Assembly (NCBI RefSeq): GCF_027563465.1
Contig: NZ_JAPFQA010000012.1
Location: 62,001 to 126,000, forward strand
Direction of reading: 5' to 3'
Source: Mesorhizobium qingshengii
GTDB lineage: Bacteria > Pseudomonadota > Alphaproteobacteria > Rhizobiales > Rhizobiaceae
DNA: 64,000 nucleotides
Part shown: positions 25,599-34,616 of the stretch, piece by piece
Numbering within the stretch: position 1 is the first letter of the stretch
Layout: each line of letters opens with the position of its first letter
Program-made: the position numbers and the translations under genes
Notes under the pieces: model-generated
What the model was told of the DNA's origin: nothing
The model's input: the letters and a program-made list of their open reading frames with translations, nothing else
The model's database searches: none

Positions 25599-26693
25599 AT
25601 GACAAAACTGACAAACGCACTCATTGCGTCCGCATTGCTTTCCACGGCAATGTGGACGGCCCCTGTATTCGCCGCCGACCCTGGCTCCGCCAGCGCCGGC
25701 AACGGCGAAAGCATGCGGGACGCGACTTCAGGCGACTACAAGCCCGGGCGGGCAAAGCCAATCGCGTCGCCGAAGCTGACTGACGAAGACAGCCGCGCCG
25801 CGCCGCTTGCCGACGAGGCAACGGCTGTCAAATCCTATGGCATCGTCGGACGTTCCGCAGATGGCAAGGAGATCAAGATCGAACCGAGCGAAGCGCTGCG
25901 GGACCTTATCATCAAGGAACTGAATGCGCCGGCCAATGGAGCTGAAGCGGGTCCGCGCAAGACCGAGGATCCCGGGCTCGGCGAAGGCGAAGCCGGCCGC
26001 CAGGTTTTCGGCACCGACGATCGCGAGCAGGTCAAGAACACCAAGACCTATCCGTTCTCGGCAATCGGCTATCTCGAAGCCAAATCGGCGAAGACGGGCA
26101 GCTACGGCAGCTGCTCGGCAACGCTGATCGGCCCCCGCACGGTGCTCACCGCGGCGCACTGCCTCTACAGCCATGAGGACAAGGACTGGCTCTCCGAATA
26201 TCTGTTCGTTCCAGGCCTCAATGGCAGCACCGCCGATGACGCGCCGTTCGGCGCCTTCACCTATGAAAGCGCCTATGTGCTGCAAGGCTTCATCGACAAC
26301 TACCAGGGCTATTATGGTTCGGTCATCCCGTGGGATCTCGGCATCATCACGCTGAAGCAGGATGTCGGCACCAACCTCGGCTGGCTGGGCTATGCCAATT
26401 ATGACGATCTTGGCGACTTCACCGCCAATCTCGTCGGCTATCCCGGCGACAAGCCGATGGGCACGATGTGGAAAGCGAACTGCGAGGTTCATGCCGAGAA
26501 CATCGCCCCGGAGTATTTCCAGTATGACTGCGATACGTTCCCGGGATCGAGCGGCAGTTCCGTCTATGCCTACGACAACAACTCCAAGCAGCGCATCATC
26601 ACCGGCGTCAACGTTGCGGAAAGCCCGGAAGCGAATACGGCCGTGCGCCTGAACGCCGCCAACGTCCAGTGGATCAACAGCCTGTACAAATAG
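25599..26693 (+). CDS. Exported V8-like (glutamyl endopeptidase family) serine protease
   Basis: 364 residues from the ATG at 25599, behind GGGAG; earlier in-frame codons belong to the spacer. A signal peptide ends near PVFAAD (residue 26). Residues 27-145 form a polar, probably propeptide, region. The protease domain follows with His187 (LTAAHC), Asp246 (PWDLGI) and Ser318 in GSSGSSV, the S1B/V8-like arrangement, distinct from the GDSGG of the neighbour. The product should act in the periplasm or outside. A terminator follows. Confidence 0.9.
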   Translation: MTKLTNALIASALLSTAMWTAPVFAADPGSASAGNGESMRDATSGDYKPGRAKPIASPKLTDEDSRAAPLADEATAVKSYGIVGRSADGKEIKIEPSEALRDLIIKELNAPANGAEAGPRKTEDPGLGEGEAGRQVFGTDDREQVKNTKTYPFSAIGYLEAKSAKTGSYGSCSATLIGPRTVLTAAHCLYSHEDKDWLSEYLFVPGLNGSTADDAPFGAFTYESAYVLQGFIDNYQGYYGSVIPWDLGIITLKQDVGTNLGWLGYANYDDLGDFTANLVGYPGDKPMGTMWKANCEVHAENIAPEYFQYDCDTFPGSSGSSVYAYDNNSKQRIITGVNVAESPEANTAVRLNAANVQWINSLYK

Positions 26694-26720
26694 TCCTTGC
26701 GCTTTCGCAACGGAGACAAG

Positions 26721-26747
26721 GGCGGCGGACCGGTTCCGCCGCCTTTT
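26721..26747 (+). terminator. Rho-independent terminator after the V8-like protease gene
   Basis: A 9-bp stem, GGCGGCGGA (26721-26729) and TCCGCCGCC (26735-26743), has a 5-base loop and is followed by TTTT. It lies 27 bp after the protease stop and separates that gene from the MORN-repeat gene. Confidence 0.85.
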
Positions 26748-26843
26748 CATGCCAGGGCTTCCTTCGCGGCTTCTCTTGCACGAGGCTGGCCCGCCGACTA
26801 CGCTTGACCGGCCAAGGGGTTGGCATCCGAAGGGGCTCAAGGG

Positions 26844-28676
26844 ATGACGCGGGCAAGGGCAGTGTTGGGAATCTCGGCCGCATCGATGCTGGCCGCGCTG
26901 ATGCTTTCACCAGCCTTCGCCGATCCGGCGGCCGCACCTGCCGGCGGTGCGTGGGCGGAACGCGTGCAGGTACTCTACCAGGCTGAGACGCGCTCGGTGC
27001 TGCGCAAGACGGTCCGGGTATGGGACTTCCATCCGGAAAAGAACCTCGACTTCGTCTGGGAGCCGGCGGCGGGCCAGTCGCCCGACCGGACGATCGCCGA
27101 GGACGGCACCATCAACGGCAAGGGCCGGCTGGTCTGGCGTGTGCGCGGCTCGGCGAACTACGATCCGAAGACCATCTATTCCAGCTACTTCGGTGATGTC
27201 AGGAATGGCCGGCCCGACGGGCAAGGCCGGCTCGAGCTGCGTTCGGGCGAGGTTTTCGACGGGCACTGGCTCGCCGGCGTGCTCGATGGAACAGGTATCC
27301 ATGTCGATGCCGATGGCAACCGCTATGAGGGTCGGTTCGTCAACGGCATCCCGAATGGCGAGGGCCGGCTGCTGTCGACCACTGGTGAAATATTCGTAGG
27401 CTCATTCGTCGAGGGCCTGAAGAACGGCAAGGGCCACACCCGGCTGGCCGGTGGCACGGTTTACGAGTCGCAGTGGGTGATGGGCAAGGAGATTGGCGGC
27501 TTGCGCCCCGACGTTCTGGCCGATGCCCGAGTCGGCGGCCTCATCAAGGCGCAGGCTGGCGGAGGCGATGCGGACAAGGTCGAGATCGGCGTCGTGGTCG
27601 ACCAGCGCATGACCCAGCAGGCCGACATGCAGTACCAGCATCTGGTGCGCTACGAGGACATCGCGATCTATCCGCAGGCGGAGGAGGACAATGACAGCTG
27701 GAACGGCACCGGGCAGATCACGACCAACAATGTCTTTGGCAGCAAGGACTGGGACGACGCGCCGGCCTTCGCCGAGGTCGACCTCAAGACGACGGACCAA
27801 TCCAGGGTCAAGCTTGACAGCATGGAAATGAAGGTCGCGTCGAGCGATGCCTACCGCAAGCCGATGCTGTCGATATCGGAGCATTTCGGCTGTGTCGGCT
27901 TCCGGCCGGATTTCTCGATCATCAACAATGGCTGGGGCGACGCCAAGGACATGAAGATGTCGATCCAGTTCACAAGCGTGGACGAGGATGGCAACCCGAC
28001 CGGCCAGCCAAGCCGCATGTTCAGCAAGGACATCGGCAGTTTTGGCGAGGGCGTCGACGTATCGATCAAGAGCGTGCTCACCGAGGCCGGGGTCGACACG
28101 GCCAGCCTGGAGACGGGGCGTTTTCCCTGTCCATCGGTGGACAGTCTCAATGTCTGCCGCAGCCAGCTTACCAACAAGATCAAGTTCGGCGAGGTCGCCG
28201 ACTATCTCGGCAACATGCAACAGGCGATGACGCTGAATGCGATCGGCAAGTTCGACTATTCCTGGGCGGATGACGAAGGTCATGTCTATCAGAAGAGCGA
28301 GCCGTTCCGCGCCTCGGTGACCATGGCGGTTTTCGAGACCCCGGAATCGATGGCCGAATGCGGCGATGGCGGTGGCGGCACGCCGGAAGCGATGCGCTAC
28401 CAGAACATCAAGTTTCCGATCGGCAAGCACGACTACACGATCGCCATGCCGGTGCGCGGCAACAAGAACGTCAGCGCCTACACGGCGCGGCTGAAGATGT
28501 GGTCGTCTATGTCGTCGATCCACAGCTTCAGCATCGCCGCGCATTTTGCCGACGGCAGCGTGCGCGAGAGCAAGCCGGTGACCTTTTTCTATTTCAAGCC
28601 GAAGCGGTCGCTGTTCGAGACCAGGACCGAGCCGGCGTCTTGTTACCTGCCGCGCGATATGGTCGGTTGCGGCTAG
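26844..28676 (+). CDS. Exported MORN-repeat protein
   Basis: 610 residues from the ATG at 26844, behind AAGGG. A signal peptide ends near SPAFADP (residue 28). Residues about 115-215 contain four to five MORN-type repeats: YFGDVRNGRPDGQGRL, FDGHWLAGVLDGTGIHV, YEGRFVNGIPNGEGRL and FVGSFVEGLKNGKGHTRL. The C-terminal 400 residues match no fold that I recognise and contain a Cys-bearing region (ISEHFGCVGFRPDFSIINNG) and a final FYFKPKRSLFETRTEP. MORN repeats are known to bind proteins or membranes. It is convergent with the caspase cluster. Confidence 0.75.
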   Translation: MTRARAVLGISAASMLAALMLSPAFADPAAAPAGGAWAERVQVLYQAETRSVLRKTVRVWDFHPEKNLDFVWEPAAGQSPDRTIAEDGTINGKGRLVWRVRGSANYDPKTIYSSYFGDVRNGRPDGQGRLELRSGEVFDGHWLAGVLDGTGIHVDADGNRYEGRFVNGIPNGEGRLLSTTGEIFVGSFVEGLKNGKGHTRLAGGTVYESQWVMGKEIGGLRPDVLADARVGGLIKAQAGGGDADKVEIGVVVDQRMTQQADMQYQHLVRYEDIAIYPQAEEDNDSWNGTGQITTNNVFGSKDWDDAPAFAEVDLKTTDQSRVKLDSMEMKVASSDAYRKPMLSISEHFGCVGFRPDFSIINNGWGDAKDMKMSIQFTSVDEDGNPTGQPSRMFSKDIGSFGEGVDVSIKSVLTEAGVDTASLETGRFPCPSVDSLNVCRSQLTNKIKFGEVADYLGNMQQAMTLNAIGKFDYSWADDEGHVYQKSEPFRASVTMAVFETPESMAECGDGGGGTPEAMRYQNIKFPIGKHDYTIAMPVRGNKNVSAYTARLKMWSSMSSIHSFSIAAHFADGSVRESKPVTFFYFKPKRSLFETRTEPASCYLPRDMVGCG

Positions 28677-28708
28677 GGTATGTTGGTATTCAGCCGGCCT
28701 GCAAAGGG
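28674..28708. repeat. 35-bp repeat, copy A
   Basis: This segment matches 59043-59077 at 33 of 35 positions; the shared core is TATTCAGCCGGCCTGCAAAG. In both places the repeat begins exactly at the TAG stop codon of the preceding gene (MORN protein here, cysH there). Copy A stops after the shared part; copy B continues into a longer palindrome. It fills the gap between the MORN and Memo-CapA genes. Confidence 0.85.
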
Positions 28709-28711
28709 TAA

Positions 28712-30397
28712 CTATTTGCGGCCCGTCTCGAAATAGTTGGGAAGCGGAATGAGCCTTGTGAAGATCGTTCCCTGGGCGAAGACACGCAGTTCCAGCATCG
28801 ATCCTGATGACCGTTCCGCATTTTGGTCGAACAGGAAATTGCCGAGCGAATAGACCTCCGCCACATCGCCGCCGGCGAGCGGGACGATCGCCTCGCTCGA
28901 CACATGCGGATGGCCGCCGACGATGGCCGAGACGCCACGCAGCCGCATCTGGTCTGCAAGCATGTCCTCGCGCGCCGATGGTTCGGTCTTGTATTCGCGG
29001 CCCCAGTGAACGAAGGCGGCCACCGGCCGCGCGGCATTCTCGTGCAGCAGCCGGTCGAGCAACGCCGGGGTGAGCAAATCGGTGTTCTTCGAACCATTGG
29101 TGTCGATGTCGGTCAGGCCGACAAGGTCGAGATCGGCAAGGGCCAGCGTCTCGCCCTGGCCGAAATGCGGGATGCCGGCTTCATCCAGGGCGCGCAACGT
29201 CTCGGCATAGCCTGATGGGCCGAGATCGTATGCATGGTTGTTGGCGAGCCCGACGCCGGCGACATGCAGCCTCTTCAGCATATCGACAGCCAGCCCTTCC
29301 GGCATCGCCAGCGTCATGTCGTCGATCGCTTCCGGCACGTTGGGCAGGACGACGCCTTCGAGATTGACGATCAGCGGCCGTGATCCGGTCAGGGCCAGCA
29401 CGCTGTCGACGATCCGGTCGGCAACACCGTCGCGGACCAAGATCTTCTTCATGGCGCGGCCGAAATTCACGTCTCCGGCCAGATAGTTAATCCGGTCCTT
29501 CGGCCGTGCCGGGTTGTTGAAGCCGGGACCGAAGGCTCCGAACAGCGCCACCACATAGCTGGTGGTCCGCTCGACATAATCCGACGTGTGCTCCTGTGAG
29601 TTCTCGTTGGCGACGACCAGCGGCTGGGCACCGAACAACTCGCGCTGCAGCCTGGTCTGGATGTAGAGCGCGCCGACGGAATCGGCATGATCGGGCTGAC
29701 GAAGTGCGGCTATGCCGTCGAGCGACCCGGCAGCCAGCATGTTCAGCGTCTGCTGGTCGAAGCGGCGCGCATCGTGCTGCGGCAGATAGTGCGAGAAATC
29801 GGTCGATTCGACGATCAGCGTGTCCTGGTCGACAATCGGCTTCAGGGCCTCGGCCAACCTGTCCCAGTCGCCACGCCGCGCCTTGACCGACATTGCCACG
29901 GGCACGATTTTCGCCTCGGGAAAATAATGGTGCAGGAAGGGCAGCATGGCGCGCACGCCGTGCTCCTTGTCGAACAGGCAGGACTCCTCGATCATGTCGC
30001 TGTTTGTTTCCAGCCGGCGCACGGCGTTGGTGTCGGCGGCGACCGGGCCAAGCACGGTATCGAAACCATGCAGCGTGGTGGCGTAGAGCTTGTGCGTCTT
30101 GTGGAAATGGTCCGGCGACAGGATGATGATGCGCTTGTAGCGGAAGCCGGACGCTGCCCGAAACCCCAGCGCCACCAGGTCGGCGGCCAGCAGATGATGC
30201 GGCACCGTGATGCCGGTCAAGCGCTGATTGGAGGGCTCGACATTGGCGACGCTGGCAATGGCATTCTTGAACAGCGTGGCATCGTCGTAGAAGGGCGGAA
30301 AGTTATCGCTTCCTGGCGGGCAGACGACAGGTGCGGCGTATGCCGCGCCGCCAACGATCAAGGACAGGACGGCGATCGTCAGCAGGCGGGCGATCAT
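28712..30397 (-). CDS. Exported Memo-like/CapA-like fusion protein
   Basis: 561 residues. A signal peptide ends at AAYAAP (residue 22). Residues about 50-285 match the Memo/AmmeMemoRadiSam B fold, with its metal-site histidines in TVPHHLLA, ILSPDHFHKT and ESTDFSHYLP. Residues about 305-555 match the CapA/PgsA metallophosphatase-like domain (LAGDVNFGRAM, NLEGVV, GVGLANNHAYDLG, VHWGREYKTEPSA, GGHPHV and YSLGNFLFD). I know of both domains alone but not of this exported fusion as a described system. Its start overlaps the stop of the WD40-caspase gene (ATGA), so the two are coupled. Confidence 0.82.
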   Translation of the reverse strand: MIARLLTIAVLSLIVGGAAYAAPVVCPPGSDNFPPFYDDATLFKNAIASVANVEPSNQRLTGITVPHHLLAADLVALGFRAASGFRYKRIIILSPDHFHKTHKLYATTLHGFDTVLGPVAADTNAVRRLETNSDMIEESCLFDKEHGVRAMLPFLHHYFPEAKIVPVAMSVKARRGDWDRLAEALKPIVDQDTLIVESTDFSHYLPQHDARRFDQQTLNMLAAGSLDGIAALRQPDHADSVGALYIQTRLQRELFGAQPLVVANENSQEHTSDYVERTTSYVVALFGAFGPGFNNPARPKDRINYLAGDVNFGRAMKKILVRDGVADRIVDSVLALTGSRPLIVNLEGVVLPNVPEAIDDMTLAMPEGLAVDMLKRLHVAGVGLANNHAYDLGPSGYAETLRALDEAGIPHFGQGETLALADLDLVGLTDIDTNGSKNTDLLTPALLDRLLHENAARPVAAFVHWGREYKTEPSAREDMLADQMRLRGVSAIVGGHPHVSSEAIVPLAGGDVAEVYSLGNFLFDQNAERSSGSMLELRVFAQGTIFTRLIPLPNYFETGRK

Positions 30398-33300
30398 GGC
30401 TCGGCGAGCACGATGTTCTCCACGCCGCCGACATAATAGAACGGCTTTTGCCGCGACGACGTCAGCCGCACCACCTCGCGCGAAATGAAATCGGCAAGTC
30501 CGAACAGCGTGACGCCGCCGTCCGACGTCCTGGCCTTTCCACGCAGGCCTTCGAGGATCGAATAGGTGAAGACGCCGTGGCCAAGTTCCGGCAGTTCGGC
30601 GGCGGTGTTGTTGGCGGCGGTGGCGGAAAACACGACGATGCGCGCGTCCTGCGCATCCTTTTCCAGGCGGGGATTGAAGGCGTTGGCGGCATGGCAGGTG
30701 TCGAGCAGCATGAAGCGCATGCCCTTGGCCCGCTCGACCGATTTCTGGATGTCCGACCAGTCGACGAGCGAGGAGCGCTTCCAGCGCTCGGCATCCTGTT
30801 TGCGGCCATCGGTCGGGATGAAGTAGTAGTCCTCGTCGATGTTGATGCCGTGGCCGGCGACGAAGATGATGGTGGTGTCGTGCTCGCCCGGTCTGTCGAG
30901 GAAATCGGCGAGCTGATCGTCGATCGTGTGCGAGTCAGGCTCCATGATGCCGTCGGCACTGGCGATGGTGTAGGTCTGTTTGGCCTTGTCGGGGGCCTCG
31001 TCGAGCGCCTCGCGGTTGACCAGCACCAGCGATTCCATCGAGGAGAACAACGGCGCCGATTTCTGCGCAATCACCTTGAGGAACTCGGTGGCGTCGTCGA
31101 CGGGGTAACGCAGGTCGCAGGCGTGGCCAGAACAGGCGTCGGTCAGGAACGGATATTTGTCGACACCGATGACCGCGACATAGAGCTTGCCCTTGGCCTC
31201 GGCCTTCTCGGTTTTCCTTGCCAGCGCCGTCACGCTGCGTTCGGTCAGATAGCCATACTCGTTGGTGCCGGTGATGCGGATGGTGTTCTGGCCATTCTCG
31301 ACCGGCACCTCGACGATGGTGCTGTTGCCGTCCACCGCGCGGGCGGTGACGTCGCCGACATTGCGGCTGTTCGACAGGATCGAGAAGCCGGCGACATCGG
31401 TCCCGGCTTCCTTGGCACCTGATATCTCGACGGCGACATAGCCGTCGCGGACCTTGCTCTGATCGTCGGCAAGGCGAATGCCGAACTCCGGCGGCTTGCG
31501 CTGCAGCAGCTTCTGCAATTCGTTGTCGACGCCTGGCCGCATCTCCTTGACCGCCTGTCTGGCGCTGCGCAGGATGATCGCCCGGCGCACCATTTCCGGG
31601 CTCCAGAGATATTTCTTCAGCTGGCCGGCGCGGATGAAGCGGCCTTCATGATCACGGCCCTGGTTGACCTGCCAGCCGATCAACTTGTCGCCTTCATCCG
31701 AGGAATAGTAATAGCCCTGCGGCATCCAGGCGATCCATTGCGAGCCGGCAAAGAACATCGACACGATCAGCTCGTGTGTTTTCAGGTTCCACAGCCTGAG
31801 CGTCTGGTCGGCGCTGCCGGTGACCAGCAGGCCGGCCTTCTCCGAGGCGACCATGGCGTTGATTTCACCGGTGTGCCCGGTGAATTCGCCAGACACTTTC
31901 GCGGTTGCCGTCCGGTATTCGAGCAATGTTCCATCGCTGCCGCCGGTGATCAGGCCAAGCCCGTCATCGATCAACGTATAGGCGGAATGGCCAAAGCCGT
32001 TGGTGGCGTCGTTCTCGATGCTGCGCACCACCTTGCCGCCATTGGCGATCTCCAGCACCGCGTTCTCCAGCGCATCCTTGCCGCCCGTCGTGGCGTGCAG
32101 CGACCACTGGCCGTCGGCGAGCGCGGCACGGGCGAACGAGCTCGGCTCAGCCAGCGGCTGCGGATCATCGAAGAAACGCTCGGTGGTTGGCAATTCGAGC
32201 TTCTTGTCGAGCGCGCCCTGTTGTTCAGGACAGGCCACGCGAGCGGGACAGGGATTGGCGTTGCCCCAGGCGATGATGCCGTTCGCCGCGTCGAAGCCAA
32301 CCGCCGTCACCGGTTCACCCAATCCCTGCAGCAAGGCCTTGCGCTCGCCGGTCGCTGGGTCCCAGACCTGGATGGCGTTGCGGGCGCCGCCGGCCGTCGC
32401 CACCAGCGAGCCATCGGCGTTGGCGGCACTGGCATGGACGGTGCCGTCGTGGCCGGAGTAGTCGAGTGTCTTTTCGCCGGTATCGGTGTTCCAGACGGTC
32501 GAGCGATGCTTGTCGGCGCAGCGATAGCCGCAGGAGGCGACCAGCCGTGATCCCTTGGCGAAGGTCAGCGAGCCGATGAGAAAATCCTGCTTCGGCAGGG
32601 CACGCGCCAGCGAACCGTCCGCCGCGTGCCAGAGCTGGACAAGCCCGTCCTTGCCGCCGGTGGCAAGCAGGCTGCCGTCCTGCGAGGCGGCGAGCGCCAT
32701 GACGCTGATATCCCTCAGCGGCTCGGCCTCGGCCGGCAGCGCGATCTCCTCGCCCTTCACGACATCCCAGAGCCGGATGCCGTTGTCGGTGGTGGTCGCC
32801 GCCAGCCGGGTTCCCGCGGCGGCGAAGGCAAGCTTGTCGATGTGCCAGGAATCGGCGTCGAGTTTCTTGTCCAGGGTCCAGCCGGTCGCTGATTTGTCGT
32901 CCGGCCGCCAGAGATAGACGAAGCCGTCGGCTCCACCGGCAGCCAGGGTCTTTCCGTCGGGCGAGAAGGCAAGGTCGTAGGTCGCGTAGTCGGCGGCCTT
33001 GAGCACGGCCCTCATCTTGCCGGTGGCGAAGTCGAACAGCCTGATGTCGCCATAGGGCGGCTTGTCGCCGAGACTGGGGCCGAAATAACCGCCGGCGGCG
33101 ATCGTCTTGCCATCCGGCGACACCGCGACCGCGAAGATCTTGCCGTCGCTGCCATTGCCGAGATAGCCGCGGATGGTGCGCAGCGTCACCCCGCTCCGCC
33201 AGTCCCAGATGCGGATGGTCTTGTCATCGGATGCCGAGACGAGGTCCTCGCCATCGGGCGTGAAGGCGAGATCGGTGACCTGAGCGCTGTGGCCGCCGGT

Positions 33301-33426
33301 GTCGAGGTCCAGATGGAAGTCAGGCGCCTCTTCGGCGCTGACAGCAGATGCGACAACAAGCGACCCCGCCATGGCCAGCCAGCGGCAGACGCGCACAAGG
33401 CGGACGCTGATCTCGGCTTTTCCCAT
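30394..33426 (-). CDS. Exported WD40-repeat caspase-family (C14) protein
   Basis: 1010 residues from the ATG at 33426, two bases after the upstream stop; a longer frame would destroy the signal peptide. The signal ends near SAVSAEE. Residues about 35-560 hold repeated WD40 units (VTDLAFTPDGEDLVSASDDK then TIRIWDW, and DLAFSPDGKTLAAGGADG). An Ig-like stretch and a caspase domain follow (KLYVAVIGVDKYPF onward, about residue 765). The catalytic dyad is His859 (FVAGHGI) and Cys911 (LLDTCHAANAF). WD40-caspase fusions are known in bacteria and usually studied as cytoplasmic proteins; an export signal is notable. Coupled to Memo-CapA. Confidence 0.88.
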   Translation of the reverse strand: MGKAEISVRLVRVCRWLAMAGSLVVASAVSAEEAPDFHLDLDTGGHSAQVTDLAFTPDGEDLVSASDDKTIRIWDWRSGVTLRTIRGYLGNGSDGKIFAVAVSPDGKTIAAGGYFGPSLGDKPPYGDIRLFDFATGKMRAVLKAADYATYDLAFSPDGKTLAAGGADGFVYLWRPDDKSATGWTLDKKLDADSWHIDKLAFAAAGTRLAATTTDNGIRLWDVVKGEEIALPAEAEPLRDISVMALAASQDGSLLATGGKDGLVQLWHAADGSLARALPKQDFLIGSLTFAKGSRLVASCGYRCADKHRSTVWNTDTGEKTLDYSGHDGTVHASAANADGSLVATAGGARNAIQVWDPATGERKALLQGLGEPVTAVGFDAANGIIAWGNANPCPARVACPEQQGALDKKLELPTTERFFDDPQPLAEPSSFARAALADGQWSLHATTGGKDALENAVLEIANGGKVVRSIENDATNGFGHSAYTLIDDGLGLITGGSDGTLLEYRTATAKVSGEFTGHTGEINAMVASEKAGLLVTGSADQTLRLWNLKTHELIVSMFFAGSQWIAWMPQGYYYSSDEGDKLIGWQVNQGRDHEGRFIRAGQLKKYLWSPEMVRRAIILRSARQAVKEMRPGVDNELQKLLQRKPPEFGIRLADDQSKVRDGYVAVEISGAKEAGTDVAGFSILSNSRNVGDVTARAVDGNSTIVEVPVENGQNTIRITGTNEYGYLTERSVTALARKTEKAEAKGKLYVAVIGVDKYPFLTDACSGHACDLRYPVDDATEFLKVIAQKSAPLFSSMESLVLVNREALDEAPDKAKQTYTIASADGIMEPDSHTIDDQLADFLDRPGEHDTTIIFVAGHGINIDEDYYFIPTDGRKQDAERWKRSSLVDWSDIQKSVERAKGMRFMLLDTCHAANAFNPRLEKDAQDARIVVFSATAANNTAAELPELGHGVFTYSILEGLRGKARTSDGGVTLFGLADFISREVVRLTSSRQKPFYYVGGVENIVLAEP

Positions 33427-33428
33427 GG

Positions 33429-34133
33429 CTATTTCGCTTCGGCCGCGGGCGAGCCATTGCCCACATAGGTCTCGATCGGCAGGGCAAAAGTAGGGGAACC
33501 TGCCTTGCGCTGCTTGTCGACATAGCCGGCAAAATAGCTCCAGAACGAGACGGCATAGTCGCGGAAATAGGCATCGCTCACTTTGCGCGAACACAGATTG
33601 CCGTCGACGCAGAAGGACAGGCGGTTGAGGAAATAGACGATGCGGTCGAAATTGTCGCTGAAATCGGCGAGCGGCATGTCGCCACCGGAAGCGGTCATCG
33701 CCTCGATGCCGATGCGCTGCCGGAAAACCTGCTCCTCGGTCGGCGACGGGTTGGCGCTGAGCAGATTGTCATATTTGACGTTGAGCGCCGCAAGACGATC
33801 CTTCAGGGCACGCTGCGCCTGCTGGTAATCCTTGGTCTCCCAGAGCTCGACCAGCGACATGGTCTGCTCGACGCGCTTCTGTTCCTGGTTGGCCAGGAAC
33901 TGGTAGATCGAGAACATCAAGGTGAAGATGATGGCGAACCGCACTGCCATGCCCGACCAGGCATAGACCAGCATGCGCCAGTCGCGGTCGGTGAAGGGGT
34001 TGCTCTCCTTCTTGATCTCGTGGCTGCTCGGCCAAGGGAAGCCCTCGGTGGTCTCCGGCAACGCCTCCTTCGCCGGTGTCTTTGCGGTCGCGGCCGGTGC
34101 TGCTTGCCTGGTGGTGCCCGCCGGCTTCTTCAT
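33429..34133 (-). CDS. Single-pass membrane protein of the caspase cluster
   Basis: 234 residues. Residues 1-55 are Ala/Pro/Lys-rich and charged. One hydrophobic segment follows at about 56-82 (YAWSGMAVRFAIIFTLMFSI). The C-terminal 150 residues are helical, with two cysteines (RLSFCVDGNLCSRKVSDAYF), and probably face the periplasm or cytoplasm as one soluble domain. I do not recognise the family. Start overlaps the stop of the small secreted protein (ATGA, 34130-34133) and its stop is two bases before the WD40-caspase ATG, so it is firmly part of the same operon. Confidence 0.78.
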   Translation of the reverse strand: MKKPAGTTRQAAPAATAKTPAKEALPETTEGFPWPSSHEIKKESNPFTDRDWRMLVYAWSGMAVRFAIIFTLMFSIYQFLANQEQKRVEQTMSLVELWETKDYQQAQRALKDRLAALNVKYDNLLSANPSPTEEQVFRQRIGIEAMTASGGDMPLADFSDNFDRIVYFLNRLSFCVDGNLCSRKVSDAYFRDYAVSFWSYFAGYVDKQRKAGSPTFALPIETYVGNGSPAAEAK

Positions 34134-34531
34134 TGGCAGCTGTCCAGTTTGATGGTCGCCGAGGGATCAAGCACGATGCCGGGCGCCTCCAGCTGCTTTT
34201 TCAGGCAGTCGAGCTGCGGGCGGGAAATCATGAACTGCACGTCCGGCTGCTGCACCGCCTTGGTCGGTGACGGCAGCGCCTCGACCACGCCGCGCGAGGC
34301 GCAGCTGCTGAGGTCGACCACGACAGCGTCGCTGCTGCTTTTGGCGATCTGGTCGTACTGATCGAGAAAGCAACTCGCCAGTTCCGAGTTGGTGACGATC
34401 TGCTTGGCGCACAGGCCGCAGGTGTCCTCCGCCGAGGCGTTGGCGATCAGCAACAGGCCGCCTGCAAGTCCGGCAACCGTTCCGCGCCAGGAAAAAACAA
34501 TGTTCTTCAAGACCGATCCTATCTGCTTCAT
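34130..34531 (-). CDS. Small secreted cysteine-rich protein of the caspase cluster
   Basis: 133 residues. A hydrophobic stretch (WRGTVAGLAGGLLLIANASA) and an Ala-X-Ala-like site before EDTCGLC predict export. The mature part of about 97 residues has six cysteines (two in CGLC), which could form disulfides or bind metal. The family is not recognised. It lies 85 bp downstream of the Tat-caspase gene and overlaps the membrane protein gene by four bases. Confidence 0.72.
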   Translation of the reverse strand: MKQIGSVLKNIVFSWRGTVAGLAGGLLLIANASAEDTCGLCAKQIVTNSELASCFLDQYDQIAKSSSDAVVVDLSSCASRGVVEALPSPTKAVQQPDVQFMISRPQLDCLKKQLEAPGIVLDPSATIKLDSCQ

Positions 34532-34616
34532 CTAGCCGCTGTGCGCCATGGCCGCGGCGGGAATGTTCTCATATCGCGCCAATCGCGCAAGAGCCGGCCC
34601 TTTTGCCGGCATCCGC

